NCBI GenBank assembly: GCA_023014335.1
Contig: JAECYW010000017.1
Location: forward strand, 1,612,001-1,676,000
DNA: 64,000 nucleotides
Direction: 5' to 3'
Origin: Galerina marginata
Lineage: Eukaryota; Basidiomycota; Agaricomycetes; Agaricales; Galerinaceae
Notes under the pieces: generated by a model
Database searches by the model: none
What the model saw: the letters and a program-made list of their open reading frames with translations, nothing else
What the model was told of the DNA's origin: nothing
Program-made: the position numbers and the translations under genes
In this document: positions 60,204 to 64,000 of the stretch, in pieces
Position numbering within the stretch: the first letter of the stretch is position 1
Layout: the number at the start of each line of letters is the position of its first letter

Positions 60204-61415
60204 GCAGCTTTTGTGCAGCTTTCATATTCTTGTATGTATTGTCTATTTAGACCTTCTGCCTGTTGTTCTTTATGACATCCTATTTTAAAAAAAGTAGCCA
60301 CTTTGACGTGAGAAGTGACCCAGTTCGCACGACTGCAACCGTCTCATCGTGACCTTGGTTTGTACACTTCCATCAACTTGAGCGACGATGAACGAGTACA
60401 ACAGCCCGAATTCCGTGTGTGAATGCAATTGTAATTCGGCGCACTGTTTTCCGGAACGTACACCGCCAAACGACCTTACACTGGATTTCAACTGGAGCAC
60501 GTGTTTCAGTTTCCCTGATGCGCGACCACTGGAATTGGGGACCCGCAATGCTCTGCCATTTTAAACTCCGACACACCACTATCGAAATGGCACTGGAGAG
60601 TGTCTCTACCAGCTCAACAGATAGACCTTAGCTTGTATGGAATAAAATGGTCCTATGAATGGTTTAATTAGAATCTCCGGTACGGATTTTTGTTTTTTTG
60701 ATCTCATCTTTCAATATCGAGTACTCGTGTCGCCCAATCTAGTGAGTTGAGGCCATACTGAGGGATACAGACAGTTTACAAAAATTCCATACCGGAGAAT
60801 CTAATATAGACCATAAATTGTTCATAACTGCCGATTTATATTTTCTTCTGGTGGACTGAGCAAGCCTGGACAAAAAACCAGGTTTTTCGGTCCATAAAAG
60901 GCAAAAAAGGGTCCAAATCAGCTCTTTGAAAAACTGGATTCATGAATTACGGGGTCAAAAAACGTCCTTCTGCAATTCTGCACTGGAGAATCTTATTTAA
61001 ATAGTTAGAAATGTTTAATGACAGGTTTTTTAGTGGTCTAAGTGTGTTTGGAAGTCAGAGTTGAGAAGCGACTTTTCGATGTGTCCGAAAATGGAAGTGG
61101 CCACTTTTGCTGTCACACGAAATTAAGGCGGGTTGCCGGTCCCCACTGGAATAGCCACCAACCGAATTCACTGTCCAACAAGTCGTCCAACAACTTGAAC
61201 AAGCCCACCGGTTAATTCGTCAATTTCCACTGTAACTTTACAGCTTTGACCTTGCCCGTCTGCCAAGCAACATGGAATATGGCAAGTGAGCCTCTCAACA
61301 ATTACAAAAATTGCGTTCCCTTTGGCCATCGTCCTCGAGCCTTGCTCCTTTCAATTCCAGAATTTATTAGTTTCCTGTCCATCACGCTGCAGGCTTTCTT
61401 ATTATAACCTGTGTT
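60204..61415. other. Non-coding stretch with repeats
   Basis: About 1.2 kb with no coherent coding frame. Holds the inverted repeat listed below and a further related copy near 60976. Text is rich in A and T runs, as in relics of small non-autonomous elements. Confidence 0.5.
60668..60806. repeat. Inverted repeat, possible MITE-like element
   Basis: The left arm reads TTAGAATCTCCGGTACGG and the right arm, read inward on the other strand, TTAGATTCTCCGGTATGG; each is followed by a T-run. The arms enclose about 90 bp. A third, partial copy in the orientation of the right arm (CTGGAGAATCTTATTT) lies near 60984, so a longer element is also possible. Flanking TA could be a target duplication. No transposase nearby. 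Confidence 0.4.
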
Positions 61416-61640
61416 CTAACTAGCGCCAGCATGTAAAAGCCATGGATCTTGTAAAACCTCTGCTGCGGTGGGACGTGAAGCCAGATCAAGGACGAGCACC
61501 TTCTTGGGGAGCATAATACATCGGAATTTGGGGAGGAATATAGTATTTAAATCAATAAACGATATTCACCGGATATTCCGAGTCCTACCGTTTCCAGGTC
61601 CTCATATCGTGCATATAGCTTGCTGATGGCCTAAGAAGAT
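61416..61640 (-). pseudogene. Relic of a protein kinase C-lobe
   Basis: On the minus strand a short frame ends KVLVLDLASRPTAAEVLQDP, then WLLHAG and a stop at 61416. This is the classic end of a Ser/Thr kinase domain (subdomain XI, D-x3-RPT-x2-E-x-L). No N-lobe, ATP-binding loop or HRD/DFG motif is found within the next kilobase, which is occupied by the receptor gene. A short stretch before it (AISKLYARYEDLE) may be a preceding exon. A truncated relic is the best reading; a remote 5' part is possible but unlikely. Confidence 0.4.
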
Positions 61641-61843
61641 ATATTGTTAAGTAGTATGCTACACAACTGTTATGAGGGGTAATTATCGTCGTAATTGATC
61701 ATAAAAGTAAGTACTAGGAGGTAAGCGTTCGGGTATAGAAATACAAAAGGGCAATTCCAAGGGCTACAGAGGAGGTAGAGTGCAAATAACGCGGCATTTG
61801 TAGAAGAATGCGAAGAACAAATCGGTATAATGATACGCAAAAT

Positions 61844-63591
61844 TTATACTTGATTATCGTTTCCTGAGCGAGGTGTTTCAGTGCTCGACAGGTCGAGGAA
61901 AGAACCAGAGGGATTGACGGAAGCAGGGAATGAAGGTGGGCGAATAGTCGACGACGTAGTTTCGAAGACTGTGGTAGCGGCACTGTGCGTAGATTCAGAG
62001 GACGACATGACTATAGGGGGTCTCAGCCCTTCCTGTCTGGTAAGGGTATTAAATGGTGATGGTGTTGCCGAACCGGTTTCTGATGCAAATTCGCTATCTT
62101 TGACTGACGTCAGATCCGACAGTGTGTCCAGAGAGTCGCGTTTCTCGACCACTTCCTGGCGGATAAAAATAGGGATGCCAGCTCCTTGGGAGCTGGCTAC
62201 ATTGGATGATCCTTTGAATTTGTTAAAGCTACAATAAATCGTAAGTCCTGCGCCCGATCTGCAGAATCAAAGCACATACCTAGACGAAGGTGTTTCCTGT
62301 TCCGACCTTCGTGGTTCCGGTTCCAGTGTAAGTATAACCAACACGCTTGGCGACCGAATCAAATGCAAGCTTATAGTGCTTTCGGGCTTCGTCGGCAAAA
62401 CCGAAGAACACGAAGAAAACCAGGCCACAGCCAACTACTAGCCACCGTGTGAGTTCAAGACCGGTATTGGCGTTGGGGTTCGCTCTCCAGACGGCTGCTG
62501 GGATTTGATCGACACGGGAGAACCCTAGGGGAAATCGGTAAGGTGGACTCCAAGAGATGTAAACTTCCAATATTACCAAAATGAGTATCCTCCCAAGATA
62601 TCCATGGTCGAACCGTGCCTCGAGTGGCATTCAGAACAATTGTTGTTATGCTGAGTGGGACGCAGCACATAGCTTCAATGCCAGCGAGTGCCATGAGGCG
62701 GAAGAAGCGATTCGAGTTGAGGTTTGAATTGGAAGAAAGGATCTCCTTGAACTCGGCGTGTCTTTTCCTAAATGCGATGATGCTTAAGACTAGAAATCAC
62801 ATTAGCCGGAAGAGCCGATGAAGGACGACCATCGACTCACTGGAATAAGTGCCTGACAATAAACCAATTGGAAGAGGTACCATATAGACAAGAAAGTAGG
62901 CCGGTGGGGTATTGTAGGTAAATGGGTAACACCCGACATCTTCGAAGATATCATATCGATGACCTTGAACAATATAATCTGGAATTGTGCTGTTTAGTCT
63001 ATGTTGTGTTTATTATTATTAAAAAATGCGCACGAAGGGCCATCACAACCACAGGAAGTCCGAGGCCGATGGCCAAATCAATCATGACTGCACGATATTT
63101 CTGAGAATAAACTAAATGTAAGAAAGCGATTTTAGTCAATGAGTTGGAAAATAATTTACGTCGGCTTTGGTCCTCGTGACAGATCGTACTGATGCGATAC
63201 AGTACAGACGGTGGTTGATGCACAGAGAGGCCGCAGGAATCCCGACGGATATGCCAATAATGATCTTAGATGCTGAGAGTTGGCCCCGTCAGTAAGGTCC
63301 TAAAAGGGGATTATATACCTGGACATACTTATGTCGCACCAAACTGGGGCCCAGTCGATAGCGTTGTTGTCCCAAATGACTGAATTAATAAAGAAGGAAA
63401 GCAGGGCTGTCGCTGCCCATCCCATATATAAACATGTCCCGGTATTCCACGCTAGACGAGCGAGTTGAGTGCTACTTATTAAAAAAGAGATGAATTCGGG
63501 ATTTACCTTCTAGGTGCCAGGGAAAGGGGATGCAGACAAGAAGGAAGGTGATGAACGAAAAAGCCGAGTAAACGTTGTTCGAGCCACTCAT
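61844..63591 (-). CDS. STE3: STE3-type pheromone receptor
   Basis: Seven-helix G-protein-coupled receptor of the fungal a-factor receptor class; in basidiomycetes such genes sit in the B (P/R) mating locus or occur as non-mating paralogues. ATG at 63591. Helix 1 is SAFSFITFLLVCIPFPWHLE; then WNTGTCLYMGWAATALLSFF, IDWAPVWCDI, GISVGIPAASLCINHRLY, MIDLAIGLGLPVVVMAL, YIVQGHRYDIFEDVGCYP (extracellular loop), FLVYMVPLPIGLLSGTYS, AFRKRHAEFKEIL (third cytoplasmic loop), AMCCVPLSITTIVL, WLVVGCGLVFFVFFGFADEA and SVAKRVGY. Seven GT-AG introns. The Ser/Thr-rich cytosolic tail needs one extra base removed near 62305 and ends at 61844. No pheromone precursor seen nearby. Confidence 0.85.
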
Positions 63592-64000
63592 GTTGAAGTT
63601 CGACGCGCTAGGAATCGAACTTTTAAAACAAAGTGACAAGTTTCCCGTTCCTCGGGTCGTAGAGAGACGGCGATGAATGCAAGCATATTGGGGTTGAAGC
63701 CGTTTATTTAAACGCAAGCAATGGCCTTGTTCTAACCCCTTGTAAACCTTTGGAGGTGGTGTTGTTTTCCCGTCGTCGTTTTTGAGAATCGGTTATACCT
63801 TTGTTTGGGTGAGTCCTTGTCCACACCAACTGAAGCGGGTGACGGTTGACACGGTGAAAATCGAGAAGAACCTAGTGACCACGAGGATACTTCAGCCTCT
63901 AAGGACAAGGTTGCAACTTGGGAGCATTCCGTCGGGAAACGTTTCTTGTTTCTTGTTGGGTTGGGAGCAAAGGGAGTCCCTAAATGGGAACAATATTAAT
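63592..64000. other. Upstream flank of the receptor gene
   Basis: Contains the receptor promoter. I looked on both strands for a short frame ending in a CaaX box, as in a lipopeptide pheromone precursor, and found none. Confidence 0.45.

Noticed and set aside
59950..64000. Pheromone precursor gene near the receptor
   Set aside because: No short frame with a CaaX end was found on either strand; one frame ending CCSL near 60250 is only 13 codons and lies in the 3' flank of the peroxin gene.
1..64000. Programmed +1 frameshifting as a genome-wide habit
   Set aside because: The break sites share no slippery codon or stop context, and deletions also occur, so sequence error is simpler.
1..64000. 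CRISPR arrays, prokaryotic operons, rRNA or tRNA genes, intact transposons
   Set aside because: None seen; the gene structure is eukaryotic throughout, and no spaced direct repeats or transposase motifs were found.

Overview
The window is nuclear DNA of a filamentous basidiomycete, probably an agaricomycete. The genes carry many short introns (about 45-65 nt) with fungal GT-AG signals and CTNAY-type branch sites. The gene content also fits: a class IV chitin synthase, a DASH subunit, an STE3-type pheromone receptor, a fungal DOCK exchange factor, a Pex24-family peroxin, and a secreted protein family that I know only from mushroom-forming fungi.

Layout, left to right. 0-3 kb: a mitochondrial complex I accessory subunit, a small uncharacterised gene and a FAM210-like mitochondrial membrane protein, all minus. 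3-6.4 kb: S-adenosylmethionine decarboxylase (plus) and a transcription factor with two Zn2Cys6 domains (minus). 7.4-8.6 kb: a secreted protein gene with nine introns, three of them GC-AG. 8.8-14 kb: DBF4 (minus), ATG5 (plus) and a DASH Spc34-like gene (minus). 14.4-21.6 kb: a DOCK-family GEF. 22-26.7 kb, GC-rich: a Medusa-like regulator, a Mediator Med27-like subunit, an orphan 115-residue protein and a LETM1-domain mitochondrial protein. 26.8-33.8 kb: SKI3 and a dual-specificity phosphatase (minus). 34.3-37.9 kb: chitin synthase. 38.4-45 kb: a very large Hsp90-like ATPase (DUF3684 type) ending in an HExxH module. 45.7-46.6 kb: a low-complexity nuclear-type protein. 47.5-57.1 kb: a giant single-pass membrane protein with three copies of a DUF3712-like unit. 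57.4-60.2 kb: GPI18 and a Pex24-family peroxin, head to head with overlapping start codons. 60.2-63.6 kb: a non-coding stretch with inverted repeats, a kinase-like relic and an STE3-type receptor.

This is mostly core housekeeping content (autophagy, replication, mitosis, mRNA decay, wall synthesis, organelles) rather than one pathway or a cluster. The nearest thing to an accessory region is the right end.

An important caveat: in most conserved genes the reading frame breaks by one base at one or more places, with family-like protein continuing in the next frame. I counted roughly 25 breaks, and about two thirds look like one extra base. The simplest explanation is uncorrected read indels in the assembly. 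Gene spans below are therefore the span of coherent coding signal, and the exact protein needs cDNA or a polished assembly. ORF starts were chosen at ATG.
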